From Cryobacterium zongtaii (GTDB taxonomy: Bacteria > Actinomycetota > Actinomycetes > Actinomycetales > Microbacteriaceae): a stretch of DNA of 64,000 nt. Shown here piece by piece: positions 56,431-64,000 of this stretch. Each line of letters starts with the position of its first letter. Position 1 is the stretch's first letter. Location: the NCBI RefSeq assembly GCF_002909375.1, contig NZ_PPXD01000020.1:174239-238238 (forward strand). Reading direction: 5' to 3'. Made by a program: the position numbers and the translations under genes. Under the pieces are notes generated by a model. It was given only the letters and a program-made list of their open reading frames with translations, was not told the origin of the DNA and searched no databases.

Positions 56431-58148
56431 CTAGCTGGGGCCTCTCCGTTGGAGCGAGTTGAGTGGGCAAGTTCAATGAGCTCGCGAGCGTGCTCGAGGC
56501 CGCTGGCGGAGTCGGGCAGTCCGGAGAGCAGCCGGGCCATCTCGGCGGCCCTGTCGTCGCCGGTGAGCTGGCGTACGCTGCTCGCGGTGACCGAGCCGTG
56601 GCTGTCCTTGACGACGCTGAGGTGGTTGCCGGCGAACGCCGCCACCTGGGCGAGGTGGGTGACCACGATCACCTGCGCGGTTTCAGCGAGTCGGGCGAGT
56701 CGCCGGCCGATCTCGATCGCGGCCGCGCCGCCCACTCCGGCGTCGACCTCGTCGAAGACGAAGGTTGGCACAGGGTCGGTGGCGTTGATGACGACCTCGA
56801 TGGCCAGCATCACCCGCGACAGCTCGCCGCCGGATGCGCCGCGCGCCAGTGCCCGCGGCTCGGCGCCCGCGTGGGGCTGCAACATGATGCGCACCAGGTC
56901 GTGGCCGGTCACCGAGACCTCGTCCAGCCGGTCGATCTCCACCACCAGGCGGGCGTCCGGCATGGCCAACGCGGCCAGTTCGGTGGTGACGGCGGCGCCG
57001 AGCGCGGCGGCCGCGGTGGTGCGGATGCCGGTGAGCGCCTCGGCGAGCCGCTGCACGAGGTCGCGGTCGGCGGCCGTGTCGGCGCGCAGGGCGTCGATCC
57101 GGTCGGAGTCGCTGTCGAGCTCGAGCAGGCGGCTGCTGCCGGTGTCGAGAAAGTCGATGGCCTCGTCGAGGCCGCCGACGAACTTGCGCGAGAGCACGCT
57201 CAGCTCGGCGCGGCGCTCCTGCACCACCTCGAGTTCCCTGGCGCCGTCGGCGTCCAGGCCGGCGAGGTAGCTGGAGAGTTGGGCGGCGATGTCGGCGACG
57301 ATGAAGCCGGCGTTGGCGAGGGCCTCGGCCAGCGGCGGCAGCACCGGGTCGTGTGCGGCGGCCCGGTCCAGCTGGCGGCGGGCGGATTCGAGCAGGGCGA
57401 CGACATCGGGCGTGTCGTCGGTGGATTCCTCGGCCGAGAGCAGTTCGCGAGACGAGGCGGCGGCCAGCCGGAGTTCTTCGAGGTTGCCGAGCCGTTCGGC
57501 ACGATTGGCGAGTTCGTCGTCTTCGCCGCGCTGCGGGGCGGCGAGCTCGATCTCGGCGATCCGCAAGCGCAGGTCTTCGGCTTCTCGGGCCCGGCGGTCC
57601 TGCTCGGCGATGAGCAGGTCGAGTTCGGCTTGGTTGGCGTGCCAGCGGTGGTAGACGTGCTGGAAGGCCGTGAGGGCCTCGGTGAGTTCGGGGCCGGCGA
57701 ACCGGTCCAGCGCCCCGCGCTGCGCGGAGGTGGACCGCAGGCGCACCTGGTCGGACTGGCCGTGCACGACGACGAGGTCACCGCCGAGGTCGCCGAGCAC
57801 CCCGGCGGGGGCGCTGCGGCCGCCGACGACGGCGCGGCTGCGGCCTTCGGCCGACACCGAACGGCTGAGCAGCAGCTCGGGGCCGTCGAGGTCTCCCCCG
57901 GCGTCCCGCACCCGCTGGGCGACGGGCCCGTCGGGGGCGATCAGCCAGCGGCCCTCCACCCAGCTCTGCGGTTGGCCGGCGCGCACGGTGCCCGGGTCGG
58001 CGCGCTCGCCCAGCAGCAGGCCGAGCGCGGTGACGACCATGGTCTTGCCCGCGCCGGTCTCGCCGGTGATGGCGGTGAAGCCGGGGCCGAGCGGCAGGGT
58101 GGCTTCCTTGATCACGCCGAGGTCGCGGATGACGAGTTCTTCGATCAT
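56427..58148 (-). CDS. recN: DNA repair ATPase RecN
   Basis: SMC-like ATPase for double-strand break repair; 573 residues. Walker [14 protein letters not shown] (about residue 28), a coiled-coil middle (about 150-370, rich in Arg/Glu/Leu/Ala), signature [12 protein letters not shown] and Walker [13 protein letters not shown]. It sits 9 bases after nadK, the common tlyA-nadK-recN order of actinobacteria. Confidence 0.97.
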   Translation of the reverse strand: MIEELVIRDLGVIKEATLPLGPGFTAITGETGAGKTMVVTALGLLLGERADPGTVRAGQPQSWVEGRWLIAPDGPVAQRVRDAGGDLDGPELLLSRSVSAEGRSRAVVGGRSAPAGVLGDLGGDLVVVHGQSDQVRLRSTSAQRGALDRFAGPELTEALTAFQHVYHRWHANQAELDLLIAEQDRRAREAEDLRLRIAEIELAAPQRGEDDELANRAERLGNLEELRLAAASSRELLSAEESTDDTPDVVALLESARRQLDRAAAHDPVLPPLAEALANAGFIVADIAAQLSSYLAGLDADGARELEVVQERRAELSVLSRKFVGGLDEAIDFLDTGSSRLLELDSDSDRIDALRADTAADRDLVQRLAEALTGIRTTAAAALGAAVTTELAALAMPDARLVVEIDRLDEVSVTGHDLVRIMLQPHAGAEPRALARGASGGELSRVMLAIEVVINATDPVPTFVFDEVDAGVGGAAAIEIGRRLARLAETAQVIVVTHLAQVAAFAGNHLSVVKDSHGSVTASSVRQLTGDDRAAEMARLLSGLPDSASGLEHARELIELAHSTRSNGEAPAR

Positions 58149-58157
58149 GCGGTCACC

Positions 58158-59078
58158 TCACTCACGTCCGACCGGGCCCCGCCAGCCCGTGATGGGCAGG
58201 TTGAACTTGTTCACCAGCCGGTCGGTGAACGGGCCGCTGTGCAGCCGGGCGAGACGTACCGGAACCGGTGAGCGTCGCACGACCACCCGGGCGCCGGGCG
58301 GCAGATCATGCACGCGACGGCCATCGGCGCAGAGCACCGCGGTGCTGTCGCCGCGGGCGAGGATTTCCACGGCGAGGGAGGAGTCCGGTCCGACGACGAG
58401 GGGGCGGGCGAACAGGGCATGGGCGCTCAGCGGCACGAGCAGCAGGGCATCCAGGCTCGGCCAGACGATGGGTCCCCCGGCGGAGAACGAGTAGGCGGTC
58501 GACCCGGTGGGGGTGGACAGCACCACGCCGTCACAGCCGAAGGCGGACAGCGGGCGGCCGTCGACCTCGATGATGACCTCGATCATCCGCTGCCTGCTGG
58601 CCTTTTCGACGGTGGCCTCGTTGAGCGCCCAGGTTTCGTAGACCACCTCGTGGTCCACCTTCACCCGCACCGAGAGCGTCATGCGCTCCTCCACGAGGTA
58701 GTCGCGCAGCAGGGCGCGACGCACGGCCTCGCCGAGGTCGTCGCGTTCGCTTTCGGCCAGGAATCCCACGTGGCCCAGGTTGATGCCCAGCAGCGGCGCG
58801 GAGCAGCCGCGCACGATCTCAGCGGCGCGCAGGATGGTGCCGTCGCCGCCGAGCACGATCACGAGTTCCAGGTCGGTGGCCTGCACGGTCTCGCCGAGCA
58901 CGGCGGTGCTGCCGTTCAGTTGCGGGCAGGACGCCAGCAGGTCGGCGCGTTCCTCGGCGGCCAGCACCGGTACGGCGCCGGCGGCGATCAGCTGTTCGCA
59001 CACGGTGGCCGCGGCTTCGAGAGAGTCCTGACGGCCGGTGTGGGCGACGACGAGGATGTGTCGTGGCGTTGCGGTCAT
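58158..59078 (-). CDS. nadK: NAD kinase
   Basis: Phosphorylates NAD to NADP; 306 residues from ATG 59078. The frame is open to 59120 over the end of tlyA; a GTG at 59087 is also possible. Motifs: VLGGDGTILRAA (GGDGT), LNEATVEKASRQRM, and STPTGSTAYSFSAGGP, the NAD-binding loop. It starts right after the tlyA stop. Confidence 0.96.
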   Translation of the reverse strand: MTATPRHILVVAHTGRQDSLEAAATVCEQLIAAGAVPVLAAEERADLLASCPQLNGSTAVLGETVQATDLELVIVLGGDGTILRAAEIVRGCSAPLLGINLGHVGFLAESERDDLGEAVRRALLRDYLVEERMTLSVRVKVDHEVVYETWALNEATVEKASRQRMIEVIIEVDGRPLSAFGCDGVVLSTPTGSTAYSFSAGGPIVWPSLDALLLVPLSAHALFARPLVVGPDSSLAVEILARGDSTAVLCADGRRVHDLPPGARVVVRRSPVPVRLARLHSGPFTDRLVNKFNLPITGWRGPVGRE

Positions 59079-59083
59079 GCGCG

Positions 59084-60034
59084 TCACGCTCCCACCAGGA
59101 TGGTTATCCGATCGATCCATTCTGTCGGATTAGTTCCGGTTCCACGTCTCAGCCACACGAGATACTCGTGGTTGCCTGCGGCCCCGGCGATCGGCGACGC
59201 GATCAGGCCGTTCACGCCGAGCCCCAGGTCCCAGGCGGCCCAGAGCACACCGGCGATGGCGTCGGCGCGAAGGCCGGCGTTGTGCACGACACCCTCCCGG
59301 ATGCCGCCGCGACCGACCTCGAATTGGGGTTTGATCAGCAGCACGAAGTCGGCACCCTCGGTTGCGGTGGCGACCAGGGCCGGCAGCACCGTGGTGAGGG
59401 AGATGAACGAGAGGTCGCCGACGACGAGGTCGGGTTGCTCGGTGATGCCGGAGGCTCCCGCGATGGACTCCGCGGTGGCGTAGCGCAGGTTGAAGCCCTC
59501 GACGAGCGTCACCCGCTGGTCGGCCTTGATGGTCGGCGACAGCTGGCCGTGGCCCACGTCGACGGCGATGATCCGGGCGATGTCGCGTTCGAGCAGCACC
59601 TGGCTGAAGCCGCCGGTGGAGGCACCGGCATCCATCGCGGTGCGGCCGGTGACCGGCAGGTCGAACGCGTCGAGCGCGGCGACGAGCTTGTGCGCCCCGC
59701 GGCTCACGTAGTGGTCGGTGGGGGCCACGGCGATGACCTGGCTCTCGCGCACCTTGGCGGATGCCTTGACGACAGGGCTGCCGTCCACGGTGACCAGGCC
59801 CTCGGTGATGAGCCGGGCGGCGACGGTGCGCGATCGCACCAAGCCCCGTTCGAACAGCGCCGAATCCAGGCGCTGCTCCCCCGTGGGTGAAACCGTGGGT
59901 TCAGCGGCGGGCGCCGGTGGCGTGCTGATCGGCACGCTGGTGGGCTGTGGCGCCGACCGTCTCGGCTCCGGCGCGTCCTCGTGCTGGGTCCCCATCTCGG
60001 GGTCTGGCTCTGGCGTGCTGGAGGAGGTGGTCAT
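59084..60034 (-). CDS. tlyA: TlyA-family rRNA 2'-O-methyltransferase
   Basis: Methylates riboses in 16S and 23S rRNA using SAM; in mycobacteria loss confers capreomycin resistance. 316 residues: a Pro-rich, probably disordered leader of ~50 residues, an S4 RNA-binding domain (RLDSALFERGLVRSRTVAAR), then an FtsJ-like methyltransferase with MDAGASTGGFSQVLL and DLVVGDLSFISL. It overlaps the 88-residue gene by 4 bases. Confidence 0.95.
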   Translation of the reverse strand: MTTSSSTPEPDPEMGTQHEDAPEPRRSAPQPTSVPISTPPAPAAEPTVSPTGEQRLDSALFERGLVRSRTVAARLITEGLVTVDGSPVVKASAKVRESQVIAVAPTDHYVSRGAHKLVAALDAFDLPVTGRTAMDAGASTGGFSQVLLERDIARIIAVDVGHGQLSPTIKADQRVTLVEGFNLRYATAESIAGASGITEQPDLVVGDLSFISLTTVLPALVATATEGADFVLLIKPQFEVGRGGIREGVVHNAGLRADAIAGVLWAAWDLGLGVNGLIASPIAGAAGNHEYLVWLRRGTGTNPTEWIDRITILVGA

Positions 60035-60297
60035 TCGGCCTTCGATCGGGGCACGTCGCCACCTTCGAGGTGGTCGCGCAGACTGTCGTGCAGCTGGAGA
60101 TACGCCGTGGCCCGGTCCTCGAGCGGCAGCGCCTCGGCGGCCGTGATGCGGGCCTCGAGGTCACCGTCCAGCACGGGCGGGGCGGGTGCGTCGTCGGTAG
60201 GCGCGGGCGCTGGTGCAGACGGCGTCGGGCGCGGCCCCGGGCGACCCGGGGTCGGCGCACTGGGCGGCCCGGCCGCATCTACTCCGTCTGCACTCAC
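60031..60297 (-). CDS. Small Pro/Ala-rich protein upstream of tlyA
   Basis: An 88-residue protein whose first ~45 residues are Pro/Ala-rich and probably disordered, followed by a helical segment LEARITAAEALPLEDRATAY and LQLHDSLRDHLEG. A similar small helical protein is often found between the HAD phosphatase and tlyA in actinobacteria, with no function assigned. Translational coupling to tlyA (4-base overlap) supports it being real. Confidence 0.75.
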   Translation of the reverse strand: MSADGVDAAGPPSAPTPGRPGPRPTPSAPAPAPTDDAPAPPVLDGDLEARITAAEALPLEDRATAYLQLHDSLRDHLEGGDVPRSKAE

Positions 60298-60307
60298 GCC
60301 TCCTAGG

Positions 60308-61363
60308 CTACCGTCCGAGATAGAGACTCTCCGGAACGTTGAGGCCGTAGATCGGTCGGCCGGACGCCCAGATCACGGCGCAGGCGGCCCGCAACAGGTT
60401 GATTCCGTCGTCGCCGACGGCCATGATCTCCACGTCGGCGCCGTGGATGCGCACGCTGGCGCCGTCGACCGTGGCCTGGGACTTGTCCTTGGAGAAGACC
60501 GTCACGGGGTAGGGCTCGTGCAACTGGCGCAGGTCCTCGAGGATGAACGTCGGACGCTCCGTGGGGCCGGCCGCCAGAGCCTGCTTGGCCTTGTCGATGC
60601 CGGTGAGCACGAGCACCGACGGCATCCCGGCGCGGTTGGCGCCGAGAATGTCGGTGTCGAGCCGGTCGCCGATGAACAGCGGAGCGGTGGCATCGAAGCG
60701 TTTGATGGCCTCGAGGAAGATCGGGATCTCCGGCTTGCCGGCCACGAGCGGCAGACGCCCGACCGCGGTGTGCACCGCGGAGACCAGGGTGCCGTTGCCC
60801 GGGGCGATGCCGCGGGCCTGCGGAATGGTCCAGTCGGTGTTCGTCGCGATCCACGGAATGCCCGGGTAGTCGCCGTCCTGGGTCACGCCGGCGTTCAGCG
60901 CAAAGCTGGCCTCGGCCAGCTGGGTCCAGCCCACGTCGGGAGCGAAGCCCTGCACCACGGCGGCCGGGGAATCCTCGGCGGACCGGGTCACCTCGAAGCC
61001 GTGCTTCTGCAGTTCGTCGACGAGACCGTCGCCGCCCACCACCAGGATCCGCGATCCGGCCGGCACCTGCTCCACGAGCAGCCGCATGGCTGCCTGGGGC
61101 GAGGTGACGACGTCGGATGGCGCCACGGTGAGACCGAGGTCGGTCAGGTGGCCGGCCACGGATGCATCCGTGCGTGATGCGTTGTTGGTGATGTAGCCCA
61201 CCCGGATGCTTTCAGCGGCCTTGTTGAGGCCGTCGATCGCGTACGGGATGGCGTGTGGGCCGGCGTAGACGACACCGTCGAGGTCGGCCAGGACCACGTC
61301 GATGCCGGCCAGGGGTGTGGCCGGCTCAGTCAACGGGCGTCGTTTCAGGATCTTCGTCCACAC
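60308..61363 (-). CDS. HAD-IIA family phosphatase (NagD-like)
   Basis: A cytoplasmic phosphatase of about 350 residues. Motif I is ADLDGVVYAG, with the nucleophilic and acid/base Asp; motif II region YITNNASRT; motif III/IV GDRLDTDILGAN. The cap is of type C2. The start is unclear: the frame is open to 61534 but the leader is a shadow of the repeat protein's acidic end; GTG 61363 is taken provisionally, TTG 61333 is also possible. It overlaps the upstream gene's 3' end. The C-terminal third (IHGADVEIMAVGDDGINLLR) is an extra domain common in actinobacterial members. Substrate unknown. Confidence 0.88.
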   Translation of the reverse strand: MWTKILKRRPLTEPATPLAGIDVVLADLDGVVYAGPHAIPYAIDGLNKAAESIRVGYITNNASRTDASVAGHLTDLGLTVAPSDVVTSPQAAMRLLVEQVPAGSRILVVGGDGLVDELQKHGFEVTRSAEDSPAAVVQGFAPDVGWTQLAEASFALNAGVTQDGDYPGIPWIATNTDWTIPQARGIAPGNGTLVSAVHTAVGRLPLVAGKPEIPIFLEAIKRFDATAPLFIGDRLDTDILGANRAGMPSVLVLTGIDKAKQALAAGPTERPTFILEDLRQLHEPYPVTVFSKDKSQATVDGASVRIHGADVEIMAVGDDGINLLRAACAVIWASGRPIYGLNVPESLYLGR

Positions 61364-63503
61364 CCTTGGCGTCGTCGTGTGATTCGTCATCGGATGAAGC
61401 AGCGTCCTCGGTGTCAGTTTCGGTGTCTGAGATGGTGATGGTGTCGTCGGCGGTCTCGAGTTCGTCGGGCGTGTCGGCGTTGTCCTGATCGGACTCGTCC
61501 TCGTCCTGGTCGGCGTCCTCGTCCTCGTCTTCATCGAATTCTTCGTCGAGTTCGACGATCTCGATGGTCTCGTCGACGTCGCCGTTCAGAGCGGCGTCCG
61601 CGCGGGAGGCACGTTCGTTCCAGACGTCGGCCTCGTCGGTGCGGCCGAGTTCTTCGAGAACCTCGGCGTAGGCGGCGAACAGCTCCGAGCTGTAGGAGAA
61701 CGCGGTCTTGGGGTCGAGCTGGGCGATTTCGAGCTCGCTCAGCGCGGCCTCGGTCTCCCCCAGGTCGAGACGGGCGCCGGACATGGCGATGGCCAGGGCC
61801 ACCTGTACGCCGGCGGGCAGGGTGGAGCGGTCCACCGAACGGCCCAGCTCGAGGGCGCGGTCGGGGCGGCCCACGCCGCGTTCGCTGTCCACCATCAGCG
61901 GCAGCTGGGCGTTGGAGCCCGAGATCCGGCGGTAGGTGCGGAGTTCACGCAACGCCAGGGCGAAGTCGCCGGTGGCGTAGGCCGTGATGGCCAGGCTCTC
62001 GCGCACCACGGCGATGCGGCCGGCGCGACGCGCGGCGCTCATGACGTGGCGGTGCGCCAGCTCCGGGTCTTCCTCGATGACCCGGGCGGCCATGGCCAGG
62101 TGACGGCCCACGGCTTCCGCGTTGTCTTTGGTGAGGGTCTTGAGCTCATTGCGGGCGATGCGGTCGAGGTCCTCGGACGTGATGTCGTCGGGCAGCTCGG
62201 GGTCGTCGTGACGCGGGCGCACCGAACGCAGCTCGCGCTGCATGCGCTGCTCTTCGGTCATCTCCTCTTCGACGACGCGGGCGTCGCGGTCACCGCGGGC
62301 GGGGGCGCCTTCGCGGGTCCACAGCTTCTTGCCGGAGTCGCGGGGAGCTCCGGCGCGGGTCGGCGAGCCGCCGCGGGCGCTGTCCTTCAGCCACGGCTTG
62401 TTCTCGGTATCGCGCTGGGGACGGTCGGAATTGCCCTTGTACGCGGGGCGGTCGCTGTTGCCCTTGTACGCGGGACGGTCTCCGTCGCGCTGCGGACGGT
62501 CGGAGTTGCCCTTGTAAGCGGGACGGTCGCTGTTGCCCTTGTACGCGGGACGATCGCTGTTGCCCTTGTACGCGGGACGGTCGCCGTCGCGCTGCGGACG
62601 GTCGGAGTTGCCCTTGTATGCCGGACGGTCCGAGTTGTGCGCGGGACGATCGCTGTTGCCCTTGTACGCGGGACGGTCGCCGTCACGCTGCGGACGGTCG
62701 GAGTTGCCCTTGTATGCCGGACGGTCCGAGTTGTACGCGGGACGGTCGCTGTTGCCGCGGTAGGGAGGACGGTCGCCATCGCGCTGCGGGCGGTCCGAGT
62801 TGCCCTTGTACGCCGGACGGTCCGAGTTATATGCCGGGCGGTCGCTGTTGCCCCGGTAGGGAGGACGGTCGCCATCGCGCTGCGGGCGGTCAGAGTTGCC
62901 CTTGTATGCCGGACGGTCGCTGTTGCCCCGGTACGGAGGACGGTCGCCATCGCGCTGCGGACGGTCAGAGTTGCCCTGGTACGCCGGGCGGTCGCTGTTC
63001 CCGCGGTAGGGAGGGCGGTCGCCGTCGCGCTGCGGACGGTCAGAGTTGTAGGAAGGACGATCGCTGTTGCCCTTGTACGCGGGACGGTCGGAGTTGCCAC
63101 GGTAGGGAGGACGGTCACCATCGCGCTGGGGACGGTCCGAGTTGCCCTGGTACGCCGGGCGATCGCTGTTCCCGCGGTAGGGCGGGCGGTCGCCATCGCG
63201 CTGCGGACGGTCGGAGTTACCCCGGTACGGTGCACGCTCCCCGCCCTGCGGACGGTCGGAGTTGCCACGGTACGGAGAGCGATCGCCATCACGCTGGGGA
63301 CGGTCATTTCCGCCGGTGTTGCCACGGTACGGCGGACGGTCTCCGTCGCGCTGCGGGCGGTCGGAGTTGCCGCGGTACGGCGGGCGGGCGCCGTCCTGGT
63401 TGGGTCGGTCCGACCCTCCGCGACCACCCTGGTAGCCGCCGGTGCGACGATCGCCGCTCCCGTTGTCGCGTGCGTCGTTCCCGTTGCGTTCCGTGGGGGT
63501 CAC
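61326..63503 (-). CDS. Repeat-rich protein with C-terminal TPR-like domain
   Basis: A 725-residue protein. Residues about 35-375 consist of short repeats built from RPQRDGDRPPYRGNSD and RPAYKGNSD units, extremely Arg/Asp/Gly/Pro rich and surely disordered. Residues about 420-650 form a helical TPR-like region: ITSEDLDRIARNELKTLTKD, VESLAITAYATGDFALALREL-type helices. The tail is very acidic (DEEFDEDEDEDADQDED). Similar proteins stand at this place in Microbacteriaceae; the TPR part is conserved, the repeat part varies. The RG/RD-rich repeats suggest RNA binding or condensate formation (inference). Confidence 0.85.
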   Translation of the reverse strand: MTPTERNGNDARDNGSGDRRTGGYQGGRGGSDRPNQDGARPPYRGNSDRPQRDGDRPPYRGNTGGNDRPQRDGDRSPYRGNSDRPQGGERAPYRGNSDRPQRDGDRPPYRGNSDRPAYQGNSDRPQRDGDRPPYRGNSDRPAYKGNSDRPSYNSDRPQRDGDRPPYRGNSDRPAYQGNSDRPQRDGDRPPYRGNSDRPAYKGNSDRPQRDGDRPPYRGNSDRPAYNSDRPAYKGNSDRPQRDGDRPPYRGNSDRPAYNSDRPAYKGNSDRPQRDGDRPAYKGNSDRPAHNSDRPAYKGNSDRPQRDGDRPAYKGNSDRPAYKGNSDRPAYKGNSDRPQRDGDRPAYKGNSDRPAYKGNSDRPQRDTENKPWLKDSARGGSPTRAGAPRDSGKKLWTREGAPARGDRDARVVEEEMTEEQRMQRELRSVRPRHDDPELPDDITSEDLDRIARNELKTLTKDNAEAVGRHLAMAARVIEEDPELAHRHVMSAARRAGRIAVVRESLAITAYATGDFALALRELRTYRRISGSNAQLPLMVDSERGVGRPDRALELGRSVDRSTLPAGVQVALAIAMSGARLDLGETEAALSELEIAQLDPKTAFSYSSELFAAYAEVLEELGRTDEADVWNERASRADAALNGDVDETIEIVELDEEFDEDEDEDADQDEDESDQDNADTPDELETADDTITISDTETDTEDAASSDDESHDDAKGVDEDPETTPVD
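62420..63400 (-). repeat. In-frame coding repeat array
   Basis: Long tract of 27-bp and 48-bp type units encoding RPAYKGNSD and RPQRDGDRPPYRGNSD, about 30 copies in mixed order. Unit lengths are multiples of 3, so copy changes keep the frame. Codons vary between units at third positions (for example GGACGGTCG/GGGCGGTCC), which suggests long-standing selection on the protein. Such arrays readily expand or shrink by slippage, so copy number likely differs between strains. Confidence 0.9.
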
Positions 63504-63565
63504 TGTTTATCTCCTGTAGGTGTGGCTATACGTACCGGACTACTTCTCCAGCGTACGTTAACGGC

Positions 63566-63595
63566 AAAATGGCCACCCGAATGGGTGGCCATTTT
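63566..63595 (-). terminator. Terminator after the first 5S rRNA
   Basis: AAAATGGCCACCC pairs perfectly with GGGTGGCCATTTT (13 bp, loop GAAT). T-runs flank both sides, so it could work in both directions. It lies 12 bases past the 5S 3' end and 63 bases upstream of the repeat protein's start. Confidence 0.9.
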
Positions 63596-63606
63596 GACTA
63601 AGTTAA

Positions 63607-63723
63607 GTCCGGCGGTGTCCTACTCTCCCACAGGGTCCCCCCTGCAGTACCATCGGCGCAAAGAGTCTTAGCTTCCGGGTTCGGAATGTGACCGGGCGTT
63701 TCCCTCTTGCTATGGCCGCCGAA
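63607..63723 (-). rRNA. rrf: 5S ribosomal RNA
   Basis: A 117-nt minus-strand 5S rRNA. The terminal stem pairs TTCGGCGG at the 5' end with CCGCCGGA at the 3' end; the conserved CCGAAC in loop C region (ATTCCGAACCCGGAAGCTAAG) and GGGAGAGTAGG near the 3' end are present. It stands apart from the next copy by 239 bases with a terminator of its own, so it is an extra 5S behind the rRNA operon at the edge. Confidence 0.95.
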
Positions 63724-63913
63724 ACAATGTGCGATGCCCCGACACCAAGGTGCCGGCCATCAAGTCGTTTCGAACCATCAAGCTTCGATTGCTCTAGTCT
63801 ACAGGACATCACGGCTGGCCGCCTCCGCGAGCCGTGAGTTAGGCACCGAAAACTCGCGCATCCTGGTGCTTTTCTCACAGTTCGCGGAACCGGGGTGGGT
63901 GGGGGGTTAAACG

Positions 63914-63946
63914 CAGAAAAGCCACCCCGGTGGGGTGGCTTTTCTG
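63914..63946 (-). terminator. Terminator after the second 5S rRNA
   Basis: CAGAAAAGCCACCCC pairs perfectly with GGGGTGGCTTTTCTG (15 bp, loop GGT). It lies 16 bases beyond the 3' end of the 5S at the window edge and would end the rRNA operon transcript. Confidence 0.9.
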
Positions 63947-63962
63947 TGTGTTTCTAAGTTAA

Positions 63963-64000
63963 GTCCGGCGGTGTCCTACTCTCCCACAGGGTCCCCCCTG
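63963..64000 (-). rRNA. rrf: 5S ribosomal RNA, 3' part (cut by window end)
   Basis: The last 38 bases are identical to the corresponding 3' end of the 5S at 63607, including the preceding AAGTT tract. The remainder lies outside the window. It is probably the last gene of a 16S-23S-5S operon on the minus strand. Confidence 0.9.

Noticed and set aside
54835..58271. Plus-strand frames of 500-600 codons opposite pyrG and recN
   Set aside because: Antisense shadows of high-GC codon bias; pyrG and recN are certain from their motifs.
62420..63400. Repeats that might suggest a CRISPR array
   Set aside because: Units are contiguous, in-frame, of two lengths and coding; there are no unique spacers and no cas genes.
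62046..63671. Long plus-strand frame (541 codons) opposite the repeat protein
   Set aside because: It mirrors the in-frame repeat array; its protein is a monotonous Val/Ala/Arg pattern with no motif, and the minus-strand gene has a conserved TPR part and proper context.

Overview
The window reads as a high-GC actinobacterial chromosome, most likely a Microbacteriaceae member (Cryobacterium-like; inferred from gene content and order, not proven). The strongest pointers are the conserved minus-strand run from about 45 to 63.7 kb (der, cmk, tyrA, rluB, scpB, scpA, parA, xerD, nudix, pyrG, recN, nadK, tlyA, HAD-IIA phosphatase, repeat/TPR protein, 5S rRNA) and an LtrA homologue lodged inside it.

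Layout. (1) 0.2-6.4 kb: a minus-strand sugar locus with a LacI regulator, an ABC importer (lipoprotein and two permeases) and a GH127 beta-L-arabinofuranosidase-like enzyme; two identical 14-bp palindromes precede lacI. (2) 6.9-10.2 kb: an ABC exporter and an unknown protein. (3) 10.3-16.2 kb: a patchy segment with end-fragments of RidA, SDR, alkylsulfatase, DHFR-like and flippase-like genes around intact NAD(P)-binding, MFS and MocR/PdxR genes. It is bounded by two diverged copies of a ~200-bp repeat with a 66-nt near-identical core. (4) 16.3-39.6 kb: an accessory region ending at tRNA-Pro(GGG), with a tyrosine recombinase, an excisionase-like protein and a MobF relaxase-helicase. Its cargo is defence-like: a PIN/DUF4935 protein, a YobI-type P-loop NTPase, an AlbA_2-type protein, a frameshifted HNH gene, an Abi_C abortive-infection protein, a HEPN-like protein and a SIR2-STAND (Avs5-like) protein. 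The 30.6-35.3 kb part is visibly less GC-rich than its surroundings. Three ~117-bp repeats beyond the integrase 3' end look like scars of earlier, related integrases. (5) 40-44.5 kb: a membrane protein and an overlapping GT2 synthase/GH18 hydrolase pair. (6) 45-64 kb: the housekeeping run, ending at a stand-alone 5S rRNA and the edge of a second 5S, probably the end of an rrn operon.

Functional picture. Region 1 probably imports and cleaves an arabinose-containing oligosaccharide under a local repressor. Region 4 is probably an integrative and mobilizable element or its remains carrying anti-phage cargo. No type IV secretion genes were seen, so it would need a helper to transfer. Region 6 combines ribosome maturation, nucleotide and NADP synthesis, chromosome segregation and repair. 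Many starts here were moved inward from the longest reading frame where a ribosome binding site or an overlap supported it. All homology statements come from motif recognition, without database searches.
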